64,000 nucleotides of DNA from Cellulosilyticum sp. (GTDB taxonomy: Bacteria > Bacillota > Clostridia > Lachnospirales > Cellulosilyticaceae), in the NCBI GenBank assembly GCA_015058045.1, contig SVDC01000014.1, forward strand, positions 17,132 to 81,131, in the 5' to 3' direction. The position numbers and the translations under genes were made by a program. The notes beneath the pieces are model-generated. The model was given only the letters and a program-made list of their open reading frames with translations. It was not told the DNA's origin and did not search any database. Positions 44,493 to 53,780 of the stretch are shown here, piece after piece. The first letter of the stretch is position 1, and the number at the start of each line of letters is the position of its first letter.

Positions 44493-47400
44493 TTAGTTCC
44501 CCTCCTTTTCGGCTTTTCTAACTTCTTCAAATGACTGGCTTTCTAAAGCCTTCCATACCTCATCACGACTTAATTTGTCTAGATTTTCATAACAGTTATC
44601 TGGCATTTCTTCATTAAACTGACACACTGTATGGTAAATACAATAATCACATGGATTTTTACCATTTAATTGATAAGGTTTTACGCTCACCTTACCTTCC
44701 ATAATATCTTTTCCTAAGCCCTTAATGGTACTTAAAATATGACGTTCTAGCTCTTTAAATTGCTCTTTAGTCGCCACAGAAGAACCTTTTTTAAGGCTAC
44801 CATCTTTATTAACGCTTACTGGAATGGTACTTCCTGATCCACTTTTATCTAGTGCATCAATAACTTCTCTGTTATCTAACGCCAAACCAGAAAGTTTAAA
44901 TTGTTTAAGTCCACTAGCTTCAATTTCTTCTTCCCCCATTCCAACCTTATAACTCACATAAGGATTCGTAATATGGAAGTAGAATACCCCTCCTGCTTCA
45001 TATTCCGGATGCTTTTCTAAATAAGCATCTAGGTAAAGTAGAAGTTGAAGCTGAAGACCATAGTATACCTCTACTAAATTAAAGTTCTTTTGACCCGACT
45101 TATAATCTAGGATCTTTACATACTGCTCTTGTGGTCCCTTATAAAAGACATCTACACGGTCAATGGTTCCTTTAATTTCAATCTGTCTTTCTTCATCTAT
45201 ATTAATACGAATGGGTGGGAAGCCATAGCCTTCTCCAAAACTAATTTCATAACCTTCAGGGGTAAATGCCCCATTGTATAAATGGCTGGTTAAAGCTTTT
45301 ACCGCACGTCCTGTCATCTTTTCTACTTTTGAAGCCGTAAATTTAAAACGTCCTGTTTCTCTTTGTGCTGTGCTAACCTGACTAATCGCATGAGTAGTTG
45401 CTTTTTGAACACCTAATTTCATTTCTTCTGGCGTTGCAGTCGTCCATGTTTTCCCTAGACTTTCAAGCTCTTTCGGATATTGTTCTAATGCCGCATGGAA
45501 TAAAGTCCCAACCTTAGCACGATCTAAGTTAAAGAGCTTACGCTCTGAGGCTTTTAAGCCGTAACGCATAAAGTAGCAACATGCACATTGTCTAAAGTTT
45601 TCTAGCTGTGAAATACTTGTCTTAAGCTGATTACCATATAACAATTTTGTAGTTTCTGGCTGAAGATAGTGCTGCTGATTGGTATAAAACAAATAATCCG
45701 TTAAAATATTGATGCGCTCTTTCCACTGTTCTTCCTGCTTAAACCAGCTTAAGGCATCTTGCCATACACCTTCTTCATTTCTACCTTCCACATATTCTCT
45801 AAGCATACTCCCTACATAACCTAATGCTGGAAGGGGCTTTTCAATATTTTTTAATACATCCTCTTGTGTTTCAACAACTTCCTTAAAGAGTTTCTTTAAC
45901 TTAAAGTAAACTAAAGAAGGTCTAAGCATTTTTCCATTTTCATCTGCTAAGGCGGCTGAAATATAAAGCTTATGCGTTGCTCTTGTTAAGATCGTATAAA
46001 TACTAAATTGCGCACCATAAAGCGGCTGTCTAATAAGTAGGTCACTTAGTCTCCCTTTAGGTCCCCCTACATTTTCACAAATTTGACCTAGTGTCATCTT
46101 ATCCATATCTGAGAAAATAGTAGCCGTTTCTTCTATCTTTGGAATGAGCCCTTCATTAGTTCCTAAAATAAAACAGGCTTTTAAACGTGGCAACCTTGTT
46201 CGATCAATAGAACCAATCATAACCTGATCTTGTGCAGGTGGAATCACGCCCATTTTAATATAAGAAAAGCTTGTTTCCAAAATACGTCTATAGGTTAATA
46301 GGTTCATTTCTTCTTCCCCTAAAATATCTACTAGACGTTCAAATACTTCCATTACCTTACCCCACATTTGGGTATTTTCTAATTCTAGAAGACGGTTATC
46401 AGAAGCTTTACTTTTTTCAATAAGGTTTTGCAACGTCTGATACGCCCCTATATCCTCTAAGAAATAATACATGGCTTTTGTTAAATCTAGCACATGATAA
46501 ACCCCTGATTTCTTAGCTGACTCTAGATGCCCTTCCAACGCCATAATAGGCGCAAGTACTGCTTCTCGTATCTGATTAATAGCTGCCTGCTTTGTTTCAT
46601 CCTTCTCAAAGTGCCATGGATTTTGCCATTTTTTCTTACCCTTAATGCCATAAGCTAAAAGATAGTTTTCTAATTGATCAATATCTTCTTTAGAAATTGG
46701 CAACATATATGTTCTAAGAAGTCCCATTATACTCTTATAGCTATAAGAACTGGTAAGTACCTCTAGAACATTTTCAATAGCTGCTACCAAACTATTGGTA
46801 TGAATATTTCGTTTCACATCTAAGAAATAAGGGATTTCATATTCTTTAAAGATACTTTCTAGTTGCGTTCTATAAGCAGCAACATCCCCAACTATAAGGG
46901 CAAAATCATGATAACGGTAACCTTCTTCCCTCACTAAGCGTGTAATCTGCCTTGCTGCTGCTTCTACCTCTTCATTTCGACTGGCATAAGTTCTAAGATA
47001 AACCGCCTCATTTTCTAATGGATAAGGCTTGGCATATAGTTTTAAATACTGCTCTTCTAAATAAATGAGTTCTTGTACCTTCGTTTCCTTAATAGAATCT
47101 GGTAGGGTTACCTGAAGTACTTCATATTCTTTTTGTTGTTCTTCACAAATCCCCATGATTTTTTGCATATTTAAAATACTTTCATAAAATGGGTGTGATG
47201 GTCTAATTCCCTCTGATTTCTTATATACCCGATCCATAGGAAGTGTAATGCTTAGGCTTTTTACCTTTTTCATCAGCTCTCTGATAATTAAAAGCTGAGT
47301 ATGGGTAAAGCCATAAAATCCATCTATCCATAAGTGGGTATTGGCAAGCTTTTGACTATCGCCTATGCGACTTGCTAAGACTGTCATATTTTTTTCAACG

Positions 47401-47927
47401 GTTACAAACTTCTGACCTAAATACGTATTAAATGCCTCATAGATTGTATCAATATCTGATAATTTACTTTCAAATAGCACACCTGTCTTTTCGTCCCTCA
47501 TAAGCTCTTGAAGCTCTGTATGAGATAAGCCTGCTTGTTCTAACACCGTAATAAAACGGTTCATGGATTCTAAAAAACCTGTGTTTTGAAGGTTTTTCTT
47601 ATAAAATACAATCTCTTTTCTATGAGCTTCTATGACACGTTTTAAAATAATCATACGTTCTAAATCTTCTACTACAGTGACATCACTTTTACCTACTTCT
47701 CTAAAAACTTCTCTTGCTAATATATTAAAACTCATCACCTCAGCACGCAGCAAACCTGGTGCAAGATGTTTTGCTAAATCTCTTTGATTTTGTAGGTTGA
47801 ACTGTTCAGGTACAAGAAGCATTAAACTTTCATTTCCTCCTTGTTTCAACTGCTCTTCTATTTGTGTATAACAATAATGCGTTTTTCCACATCCAGAACG
47901 CCCTACTACAAATTTAACTTTTTCCAC
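44493..47927 (-). CDS. addB: ATP-dependent helicase/nuclease subunit B
   Basis: 1144 residues, GTG start preceded by AGGTGAAG. Walker A FVVGRSGCGKTHYC is at the N-terminus. The nuclease domain holds GTLFHAALEQYP, GTIDRVDVFYKG and VKILDYKSGQK. A 4Fe-4S cluster is expected from the four-Cys pattern of AddB: C in FRQCACCYF, and the CDYCIYHTVC group near the C-terminus. The scanning region for Chi lies in the inactivated helicase part. It is the first gene of the addB-addA-HAD-lipoprotein unit. Confidence 0.97.
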   Translation of the reverse strand: MEKVKFVVGRSGCGKTHYCYTQIEEQLKQGGNESLMLLVPEQFNLQNQRDLAKHLAPGLLRAEVMSFNILAREVFREVGKSDVTVVEDLERMIILKRVIEAHRKEIVFYKKNLQNTGFLESMNRFITVLEQAGLSHTELQELMRDEKTGVLFESKLSDIDTIYEAFNTYLGQKFVTVEKNMTVLASRIGDSQKLANTHLWIDGFYGFTHTQLLIIRELMKKVKSLSITLPMDRVYKKSEGIRPSHPFYESILNMQKIMGICEEQQKEYEVLQVTLPDSIKETKVQELIYLEEQYLKLYAKPYPLENEAVYLRTYASRNEEVEAAARQITRLVREEGYRYHDFALIVGDVAAYRTQLESIFKEYEIPYFLDVKRNIHTNSLVAAIENVLEVLTSSYSYKSIMGLLRTYMLPISKEDIDQLENYLLAYGIKGKKKWQNPWHFEKDETKQAAINQIREAVLAPIMALEGHLESAKKSGVYHVLDLTKAMYYFLEDIGAYQTLQNLIEKSKASDNRLLELENTQMWGKVMEVFERLVDILGEEEMNLLTYRRILETSFSYIKMGVIPPAQDQVMIGSIDRTRLPRLKACFILGTNEGLIPKIEETATIFSDMDKMTLGQICENVGGPKGRLSDLLIRQPLYGAQFSIYTILTRATHKLYISAALADENGKMLRPSLVYFKLKKLFKEVVETQEDVLKNIEKPLPALGYVGSMLREYVEGRNEEGVWQDALSWFKQEEQWKERINILTDYLFYTNQQHYLQPETTKLLYGNQLKTSISQLENFRQCACCYFMRYGLKASERKLFNLDRAKVGTLFHAALEQYPKELESLGKTWTTATPEEMKLGVQKATTHAISQVSTAQRETGRFKFTASKVEKMTGRAVKALTSHLYNGAFTPEGYEISFGEGYGFPPIRINIDEERQIEIKGTIDRVDVFYKGPQEQYVKILDYKSGQKNFNLVEVYYGLQLQLLLYLDAYLEKHPEYEAGGVFYFHITNPYVSYKVGMGEEEIEASGLKQFKLSGLALDNREVIDALDKSGSGSTIPVSVNKDGSLKKGSSVATKEQFKELERHILSTIKGLGKDIMEGKVSVKPYQLNGKNPCDYCIYHTVCQFNEEMPDNCYENLDKLSRDEVWKALESQSFEEVRKAEKEGN

Positions 47928-48096
47928 TTCTTCACCTACTTTTCTCCATTTGTTTTCTTATTCTATTTTATCATATTATTACCACAAAACGTAGATTTCC
48001 AACATTTTCTTTACTTCACTACATTTCCCTCTCTATTAAATTTACATCATTTTTTATCCCTTTATTCTATAGAAGATCACATCTCTTTTCTGTTCT
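47928..48096. other. addB upstream region, no gene
   Basis: AT-rich stretch with the addB RBS (AGGTGAAGAA) next to the gene and no convincing -35/-10 pair, SOS box or small gene. The next 52 bases form a perfect palindrome, listed separately. Confidence 0.5.
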
Positions 48097-48148
48097 AAAA
48101 ATTAAAATAAGGGTCACATCCATGGATGTGACCCTTATTTTAATTTTT
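48097..48148. terminator. Perfect 52-base palindrome, probable terminator
   Basis: AAAATTAAAATAAGGGTCAC continuing to the centre CCATGG and mirrored to 48148. It has no unpaired loop in DNA form. It should terminate the minus-strand DUF5680-like transcript and would also stop plus-strand readthrough. Confidence 0.85.
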
Positions 48149-48264
48149 TTATTATCATCTTTATGTACATAAAAGAATGCTCTACACTTAGCCCATTATG
48201 TACTTACCCCAAAAATGGATATTGTTCTTTCCTATTAAACGCTAAATGGACCTTAGCCTTTTTC

Positions 48265-48711
48265 TTATCTAATAATGCCACCTTGGAACATGGCTTCATA
48301 GACTTTAACACCTTTATAGAGGATTTTTTCACATCCAACAAACCAATCAAATTCACCTTCTACACGACATTTATATGTATATTCACCTAGTTCTAAAAAT
48401 CTTGGACCTCTATACGGTAAATCCTCCTTTACTCTTCTTAAAGCTTCTACTAAGAAAGAGGCATCATAGCCTTCTCCTACAACCCGGCCTGTATAATTCA
48501 TTCCCCAAATTGGCTTATTGTCTTGCCAAATTGCCTCTTCTCCTACAATTTGCTGTTCCCCTAAACACGTATCAATGTATTTAAGATCTTCTCTTTCATA
48601 AAGAGAATCTTGTGCATTCGGTCTACTTCCTATCACTCTATTATTCCCTACTTTATAGGTATGTTGTTTAGCCTCACATAAAAATTGAATAAGTTGTGCT
48701 TGATCTATCAT
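48265..48711 (-). CDS. DUF5680-like protein
   Basis: 148 residues from the ATG at 48711, with GGGGGAAGG just upstream; the longer TTG-initiated frame contains the RBS. Matches the small soluble DUF5680 pattern: FLCEAKQHTYKVGN, then GEEAIWQDNKPIWGMNYTGRVV, and YRGPRFLELGEYTYKCRVEG. No catalytic motif is known for the family. Single gene with a strong terminator ~120 bases downstream. Confidence 0.7.
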   Translation of the reverse strand: MIDQAQLIQFLCEAKQHTYKVGNNRVIGSRPNAQDSLYEREDLKYIDTCLGEQQIVGEEAIWQDNKPIWGMNYTGRVVGEGYDASFLVEALRRVKEDLPYRGPRFLELGEYTYKCRVEGEFDWFVGCEKILYKGVKVYEAMFQGGIIR

Positions 48712-48844
48712 AATTACCTTCCCCCCTAGACGCAAAATAGTAAATCTAGTTATATTGTACCATATCTTTTTAATTTTGTTAGTATTATTATCAATTTTTA
48801 ATAACTTATTTTATTTATCCTAAAATAATTTGTTCACTTTCCAC

Positions 48845-49906
48845 TTAATATATAGTTGTTTTTAAATCTTCTTGTATTTTTTGCACAAGTACTGTCGCCA
48901 TTTTTTTATGAGTTTTTATACTTGGATGAGAATCCGTCCCTATACCATCTGCCTCCAGTTGTAGATTAAATTTAAAGCAGTCTATCATAAGGTCCTTCTC
49001 ATTTTCCCTGTAGCTCTTTACCGTATTTTCAATGACCTCATATAATTCATCACTCATCCCTCCTAATACACATATGATTTTAGCCTGTGGGTTAAACATT
49101 CTTACCATTAATAAGAATTGATAATACACTGCCTCAAAGGCGGCCTCACGCTCAATGTAGCCTTTGGTATAACTAGCATCATTGGTTCCAAGAAAAATCA
49201 CAATATAATCTGGTGAAAACTGCTTAAAATCCCAAAGCTCTGATGTACCTACAATTTCTTTTAGGGCAAGATTGGTATAAGGATAAAGTTTGGGCATAAG
49301 CTGTTCTCTACGATTAGGCTGATTACCTTCTTCTGTCCAACTGGATAAAATGCCAATGCCACTCCAACTTACGAGTTGATAATCCGCCTCTAATTGTAGT
49401 GCCGTCTGAGCTGCATAAGCTAAATAAGGATTTTCTTGAGCTGTTGTAAATTGGTCTATATCTAGTCTGCCTTCATTGCCATAACCACAGGTAATAGAAT
49501 CCCCTATAAATTCTATTTTTAAATTTTTTTGAGCCGTAGGAATAGGTGGTTCTCCTTGTATTTTTAGAAGTTTAATCCCAACTTTTGCAAAAGCAGCTTC
49601 AGAATACTTAACCAGTCTTATTTTAACCGTTTCTTCTTTACTACTTTCATATAGAGTGTATGAACGCTCTTCTTCTCTTAAGCAAAAGCGTTTTCTTGGC
49701 GCTGGCTCATCGTTAATAAAAACAGCCATCCATGCCTTAAATTGTTCTCCCCATTCCTTTCCATCTGACCATAAAACTACGTCTGCCCTGCACCCTGTCA
49801 TTTCAAATTCGATTCCTGAACAAGAATAGCTTAAATATCTTATACCCTCCTTGAATGTTGTTCGCCCTAATAACTTTACATACTTCTCTGTTACTAAATA
49901 ATTCAT
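48845..49906 (-). CDS. SGNH-type esterase with N-terminal CE2-like domain
   Basis: 353 residues. The first ~115 residues form a beta-rich domain (LSYSCSGIEFEMTGCRADVVLW, ERSYTLYESSKEETVKIRLV) that resembles the jelly-roll of carbohydrate esterase family 2. The SGNH part follows: Ser in FIGDSITCGYGNEG, an Asn region IVIFLGTNDASY, and the His of DSHPSIKTHKKM. CE2 enzymes remove acetyl groups from plant polysaccharides or oligosaccharides. No signal peptide is visible, so this copy probably works inside the cell on imported acetylated oligosaccharides. RBS GGGGGAGAG. Confidence 0.85.
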   Translation of the reverse strand: MNYLVTEKYVKLLGRTTFKEGIRYLSYSCSGIEFEMTGCRADVVLWSDGKEWGEQFKAWMAVFINDEPAPRKRFCLREEERSYTLYESSKEETVKIRLVKYSEAAFAKVGIKLLKIQGEPPIPTAQKNLKIEFIGDSITCGYGNEGRLDIDQFTTAQENPYLAYAAQTALQLEADYQLVSWSGIGILSSWTEEGNQPNRREQLMPKLYPYTNLALKEIVGTSELWDFKQFSPDYIVIFLGTNDASYTKGYIEREAAFEAVYYQFLLMVRMFNPQAKIICVLGGMSDELYEVIENTVKSYRENEKDLMIDCFKFNLQLEADGIGTDSHPSIKTHKKMATVLVQKIQEDLKTTIY

Positions 49907-49960
49907 ATTCTCTCTCCCCCTGGTATATGCTTTATTCTTATCACCTTTATTAAGCGCTCT

Positions 49961-50506
49961 CTAATCGATATGCACAAATATAGGTTGATGACCTGTATAA
50001 ATTAAAAACTTTTCTATGATATCCTCTCTTCTTATTTTCAAACTCGTTGTATTGATACACGGATGACAGCCTATAGCTTCTTCCTGCAAAATCTCTTCAT
50101 CTAGTAAAACTTGTACTTTATGTGCTGTATCATAAATTAATCCTAATAAGCTAACAGAACCTGGCGTTAAATTTAAATACGCTTCTAATACCTCTGGTGT
50201 GCCAAAAGAAAGTCTCGTTGAACCTATTTGCTGAGCAATTAGACTACTTTTAAATACTTTCTCTCCTGGCATGGTCAGTAAATAATATTGATCTTTCTTA
50301 CTGTTACATAAAAATAAGTTCTTATAGATAGGCATATCTAAATGCGCCTCTATTGCCTGGCAGCCTGCAATGGTACTGATTGCCTCATGGTCTAATCGCT
50401 TAAATGGAATCTGAAGCATTTGTAATGTCTCATAACATTTCATCTCCTTTTCTAATCTTCTCTCACCTATTGGTGCTTCTTCATAAATGGTAGAATCTAT
50501 ATACAT
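49961..50506 (-). CDS. YbaK/ProX-type prolyl-tRNA editing domain protein
   Basis: 181 residues, RBS AAAGGAGAC. The YbaK/EbsC fold is seen from KRLDHEAISTIAGCQAIEAHL, KNLFLCNSKKDQYYLLTMPG, RLSFGTPEVLEAYLNLTPGSVSLLGL and GCHPCINTTSLKI. Stand-alone proteins of this kind (ProXp-ala/PrdX group) hydrolyse Ala- or Cys-tRNA-Pro made by mistake. An N-terminal extension of ~20 residues precedes the core. Which mischarged tRNA it edits is not determinable here. Confidence 0.85.
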   Translation of the reverse strand: MYIDSTIYEEAPIGERRLEKEMKCYETLQMLQIPFKRLDHEAISTIAGCQAIEAHLDMPIYKNLFLCNSKKDQYYLLTMPGEKVFKSSLIAQQIGSTRLSFGTPEVLEAYLNLTPGSVSLLGLIYDTAHKVQVLLDEEILQEEAIGCHPCINTTSLKIRREDIIEKFLIYTGHQPIFVHID

Positions 50507-50540
50507 CTTTATGTCTCCTTTTATCTCCTAAATGCCAAAA

Positions 50541-50573
50541 TGCACCTTTATTTAGTTTCCTAAATAAGGTGCA
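50541..50573 (-). terminator. Terminator after the sufC-sufB pair
   Basis: TGCACCTTTATTTAG / CTAAATAAGGTGCA, a near-perfect 14-bp stem with a four-base loop. Confidence 0.85.
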
Positions 50574-50587
50574 CCTTTGCATCTTTA

Positions 50588-51511
50588 TTATTCTAAAAAT
50601 GCCTCAATAATCACTTGTTCTGCTTCTTCCTCACTTAATCCTAATGTTTGTAATTTTAGAAGTTGCTCATCGTTAATTCTACCAATAGCCGCTTCATGTA
50701 TAATTTGAGCATCTGTATGGTTTCCTTCAATCTCAGGAATAGAACGTACTTTTGAATGATCCATTAAAATGGCATCACATTGAATATGGGCTTTACATAC
50801 ATTATTCCCCTGTGCAATAGGATGAAATACTTGAATAGAATCATCCCTTGCTACACTACGAGAAATAATCTGGGCACTAGATGCTTCACCATCTAAGTGA
50901 ACGATCATATCAGAATATGCCTCTTGTCTGTCATGGGTCATTAAGCGTTCCGTTACAATGAGTTTAGCCTCTTTCTCCAGGAAAGCTTCTGTTTCTCTTT
51001 TAGTTGAAGTTACACCACCTATTTGAACGGTTTCCATTTCGCAAGTAGCGCCTTCCTCCATATAAATAATGGTGGTAGGATTAAGTACACGTTCTCCTGT
51101 ACCTTCCCCTTCTCCATAGTGCTTTTCTACATATTTAAGATGTGCATTTCTCTCAAGTTTAAAAGTATGCACCCCATCATGCTCACTTTTGGCATGTCCT
51201 GAATTGTGAATACCACATCCAGCAATAATCGTTACCTCAGCACCTTCCCCAATGATAAAATCATTATAAACTAGGTCACTAAAATCTGTTTCCGTTATAA
51301 TAACAGGAATATGTACGCTTCCTTTCTTGGTAAAAGGCTCTACTATAATATCCATGCCAGGCTTATCTTCCTTAGATACAATTTTAATATGATCTGTTGA
51401 AAAACGCTCAATACCCTTTCCATTACTTCTTATATTATAGGCGCCTTCTATTGGTCCTTCTATATCTGCAATAGTTTTTAATAAATTTTTAGCTTTTTGA
51501 CTAAGTTCCAT
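50588..51511 (-). CDS. SufB/SufD-like Fe-S scaffold protein (SMS-type SmsB)
   Basis: About 307 residues from the ATG at 51511; a GTG four codons upstream is possible but sits too close to AGGA. The beta-helix core of SufB/SufD is visible (AEVTIIAGCGIHNSGHAK, EEGATCEMETVQIGG, IISRSVARDDSIQVFHP). The C-terminal motif KVRSIPEIEGNHTDAQIIHE carries the conserved Glu and His, followed by AAIGRINDEQLLKLQTLGLS. It is shorter than SufB of the full SUF operon and has only SufC beside it, matching the two-gene SMS (SufBC-like minimal) systems of anaerobes. Confidence 0.9.
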   Translation of the reverse strand: MELSQKAKNLLKTIADIEGPIEGAYNIRSNGKGIERFSTDHIKIVSKEDKPGMDIIVEPFTKKGSVHIPVIITETDFSDLVYNDFIIGEGAEVTIIAGCGIHNSGHAKSEHDGVHTFKLERNAHLKYVEKHYGEGEGTGERVLNPTTIIYMEEGATCEMETVQIGGVTSTKRETEAFLEKEAKLIVTERLMTHDRQEAYSDMIVHLDGEASSAQIISRSVARDDSIQVFHPIAQGNNVCKAHIQCDAILMDHSKVRSIPEIEGNHTDAQIIHEAAIGRINDEQLLKLQTLGLSEEEAEQVIIEAFLE

Positions 51512-51546
51512 AGTTTTTGCCACTTCCTAAAAATGGCTCCCTCCTT

Positions 51547-52251
51547 TTAGCATGACATTTTTTTACACTTAGTTGGGTCTAAAATCATATCTGCCTTACC
51601 TTTTTTAGTAATTTTACCTTCAGATAAAACCATAATTTCATCCGCCATTTGAATGAGTTTTTCTTGATGTGAAATAATAATTAGACCTCTATCTCCCTTT
51701 TCCTTTAAATGATTAAAGGTATTGACAAGTAATGAAAAACTCCATAAATCAATGCCCGCTTCAGGTTCATCAAATATGGTAAACTCTGAGTCTTTAATAA
51801 GCTGTGTAGCAATTTCAATACGCTTCATTTCTCCACCTGACAAAGAGGCATCTGCTTCACGATTTAAATAATCTTTAGCACACATACCTACTTCTGACAA
51901 ATACTGACAACATTCATCTTCTGTTAAGGATTTACCTGCTGATAGTTCAAGCAATTTACGTACGGTAATTCCTTTAAAACGTGGTGATTGCTGAAAAGTA
52001 TACCCTAATCCTCTTCTTGCACGCTCCGTTACATTACATGCTGTAATATCTTCCCCATTTAATAAAACCTGACCAGCTGTTGGCTGAATAATCCCCATTA
52101 ATAATTTAGCTAGCGTCGATTTACCTCCCCCATTAGGACCTGTAATGACTAAGATTTTACCTTTTTCTATCTGTAAACTTACATCGCTTAAAATCGTCCT
52201 TGTTTGTCCGTTATCTTGAATCTCATAGGTCATGTTTTTAATTTCAAGCAT
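51547..52251 (-). CDS. SufC-like ABC ATPase (SMS-type SmsC)
   Basis: 234 residues, RBS AAGGAG. Walker A GPNGGGKSTLAKLL, Q-loop FQQSPRFKGI, signature LSGGEMKRIEIA, Walker B FTIFDEPEAGIDLWS, and H-loop IIISHQEK. No membrane partner is present; SufC ATPases drive assembly of clusters on the SufB scaffold. It starts the two-gene operon, with sufB 35 bases later. No sufS, sufU or sufE is in the window, so the sulfur donor is encoded elsewhere. Confidence 0.93.
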   Translation of the reverse strand: MLEIKNMTYEIQDNGQTRTILSDVSLQIEKGKILVITGPNGGGKSTLAKLLMGIIQPTAGQVLLNGEDITACNVTERARRGLGYTFQQSPRFKGITVRKLLELSAGKSLTEDECCQYLSEVGMCAKDYLNREADASLSGGEMKRIEIATQLIKDSEFTIFDEPEAGIDLWSFSLLVNTFNHLKEKGDRGLIIISHQEKLIQMADEIMVLSEGKITKKGKADMILDPTKCKKMSC

Positions 52252-52337
52252 ATCTATTCTCCTTACTTTTATCGATAAAACAAAAAATTTATTTATTATT
52301 ATAGCATATTATATATAATATTTTGATTTTTTCCCAT

Positions 52338-52375
52338 AAAAAAAGAAGAGAACTTATTTGCTCTCTTCTTTTTTA
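52338..52375 (-). terminator. Terminator after the NlpC/P60 gene
   Basis: AAAAGAAGAG / CTCTTCTTTT stem with flanking A and T runs. Confidence 0.85.
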
Positions 52376-52385
52376 TATTATTTGA

Positions 52386-53498
52386 TTAAATAACACGTTT
52401 TGCACCAATATATGGTTTTCCTCTTGATGGGAATGCATTTCCAATACAGATACCAGTTCTTTCATCATTTGCATGGATGATTTGACCACCACCAATATAA
52501 ATCGCAACGTGAGATACTCTTCCATTATAACCGTAGAATAGTAAATCCCCTTGTTGTAAGTTATCACTACTTACATGGTAACCATTGTTTGCATATTGTG
52601 ATGAAGAACTTCTATTTAAGCTAATGCCAAAGTGTCTCATAACTTGTGATGTAAATCCTGAACAGTCTACACCATTTGTTAAGCTATTTCCACCATATAC
52701 ATAAGGATTACCTAAGAATTGTTTTGCATAGCTTACAATAGATGCTCCCGTAGCTGAACCAGTTGATGAAGATTGGTTATTACTACTTGATGAGCCACTA
52801 TTAGTAGATGGTTTGCTTGACGAACTACTATTTGATGATGGCTTACTTGATGAGCTACTATTTGATGATGGCTTACTTGATGAACTATTTGTTGAGCTAC
52901 TTGATTGTTGTGAATTATTAGTTTGCTCTTGTTCTTGCTGCTCTACTTCAACCATTGCTGCTAAAGCTTCTTCTTGTGTTACTGTCATACGTCTAACTTC
53001 TGTTAGTTTTGCTGTAGGTAAGTAACTTAAGAAGTCTACTTGACTTCTATTTTTTACATAATCTTTGTGTACAAACCCTTCAAATCCTTCTTGACTTACT
53101 TTATACCAATCCCCTACACGGTAAAGTACAGAAATTTCATCTCCTGATTCAAAACGTCCAATAATATTTCCATTTTCTGTAGACGGATAATCTCTTACAT
53201 TTAATCCATCATTTACATCTACCACTGCCACAACCCTATGTACATTGATATACTCTGCTTTTACATATGCTCTTGCATCATCTTCTAAGATAATTTTTAA
53301 CCAACCATCTTGTTGAGATACAATTTCTACATCTTCTCCAAGGCCTACTTGTTTTACAATAGATGCCTCTAATTTTGCCCCTTCTCTTACATTTAACGTT
53401 TGTGTTGCAACTGTTCCATATGCTTGTCCAAAAGCAAATGTTGGAATCATCATGATTGCCCCTACAACAGCTACTTTTAATGTCTTAATCATACTCAC
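52386..53498 (-). CDS. Secreted NlpC/P60 endopeptidase with two SH3 domains
   Basis: 370 residues, GTG start eight bases after GGAGG. A signal peptide (TLKVAVVGAIMMIPTFAFGQA) is followed by two bacterial SH3 domains (LNVREGAKLEASIVKQVGLG at ~30-85; GLNVRDYPSTENGNIIGRFE at ~90-150). A Ser/Asn/Lys-Pro linker of ~70 residues with repeated SSSKPSSN units leads to the NlpC/P60 domain (~255-370). The catalytic Cys is in GVDCSGF and the His in VSHVAIYIG. It should cut peptidoglycan stem peptides during growth or separation. A consensus promoter lies 125 bases upstream. Confidence 0.95.
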   Translation of the reverse strand: MSMIKTLKVAVVGAIMMIPTFAFGQAYGTVATQTLNVREGAKLEASIVKQVGLGEDVEIVSQQDGWLKIILEDDARAYVKAEYINVHRVVAVVDVNDGLNVRDYPSTENGNIIGRFESGDEISVLYRVGDWYKVSQEGFEGFVHKDYVKNRSQVDFLSYLPTAKLTEVRRMTVTQEEALAAMVEVEQQEQEQTNNSQQSSSSTNSSSSKPSSNSSSSSKPSSNSSSSSKPSTNSGSSSSNNQSSSTGSATGASIVSYAKQFLGNPYVYGGNSLTNGVDCSGFTSQVMRHFGISLNRSSSSQYANNGYHVSSDNLQQGDLLFYGYNGRVSHVAIYIGGGQIIHANDERTGICIGNAFPSRGKPYIGAKRVI

Positions 53499-53624
53499 GC
53501 TCAGGTCCTCCTTGTTTTTGTGTCTTTGACATTATCTTATATTTATATTTTTCGACTTATTTTCTCACTTATTATTAATTCATTTTGATAAATTACAACT
53601 TAGTTAAGTAATTGTTACAAAAGT

Positions 53625-53653
53625 ATTATATGTAAAAAGTGGTTTTTTGTCAA
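53625..53653 (-). promoter_or_regulatory. Consensus promoter of the NlpC/P60 gene
   Basis: -35 TTGACA (53648-53653), 17-bp spacer, -10 TATAAT (53625-53630), a full match to sigma-A consensus, implying strong constitutive expression. It leaves a 5' leader of about 120 bases. Confidence 0.88.
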
Positions 53654-53695
53654 GTTAACCCATTTTTTTAAGATTTTTATGGCCCTTTTGCAACA

Positions 53696-53756
53696 AAAAA
53701 GTACTTAACGCTACGATTTCTTTTTTTATAAATAACTCATAGGCTAAGCACTTTTA
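53696..53756 (-). terminator. Terminator after the TIM-barrel gene
   Basis: Imperfect stem AAAGTGCTTAGCCTA / TAGCGTTAAGTACTTT followed by TTTTTTGTT on the minus strand. Confidence 0.65.
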
Positions 53757-53780
53757 ATTATTATTTAGTATTTCACTTAT

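Noticed and set aside
47928..48096. Possible SOS box or promoter for addB
   Set aside because: No GAACnnnnGTTC-like site and no convincing -35/-10 pair were found.
52800..52890. Short direct repeats (GATGATGGCTTACTTGATGA type)
   Set aside because: They encode the SSSKPSSN linker of the NlpC/P60 protein; no spacer structure of a CRISPR array.
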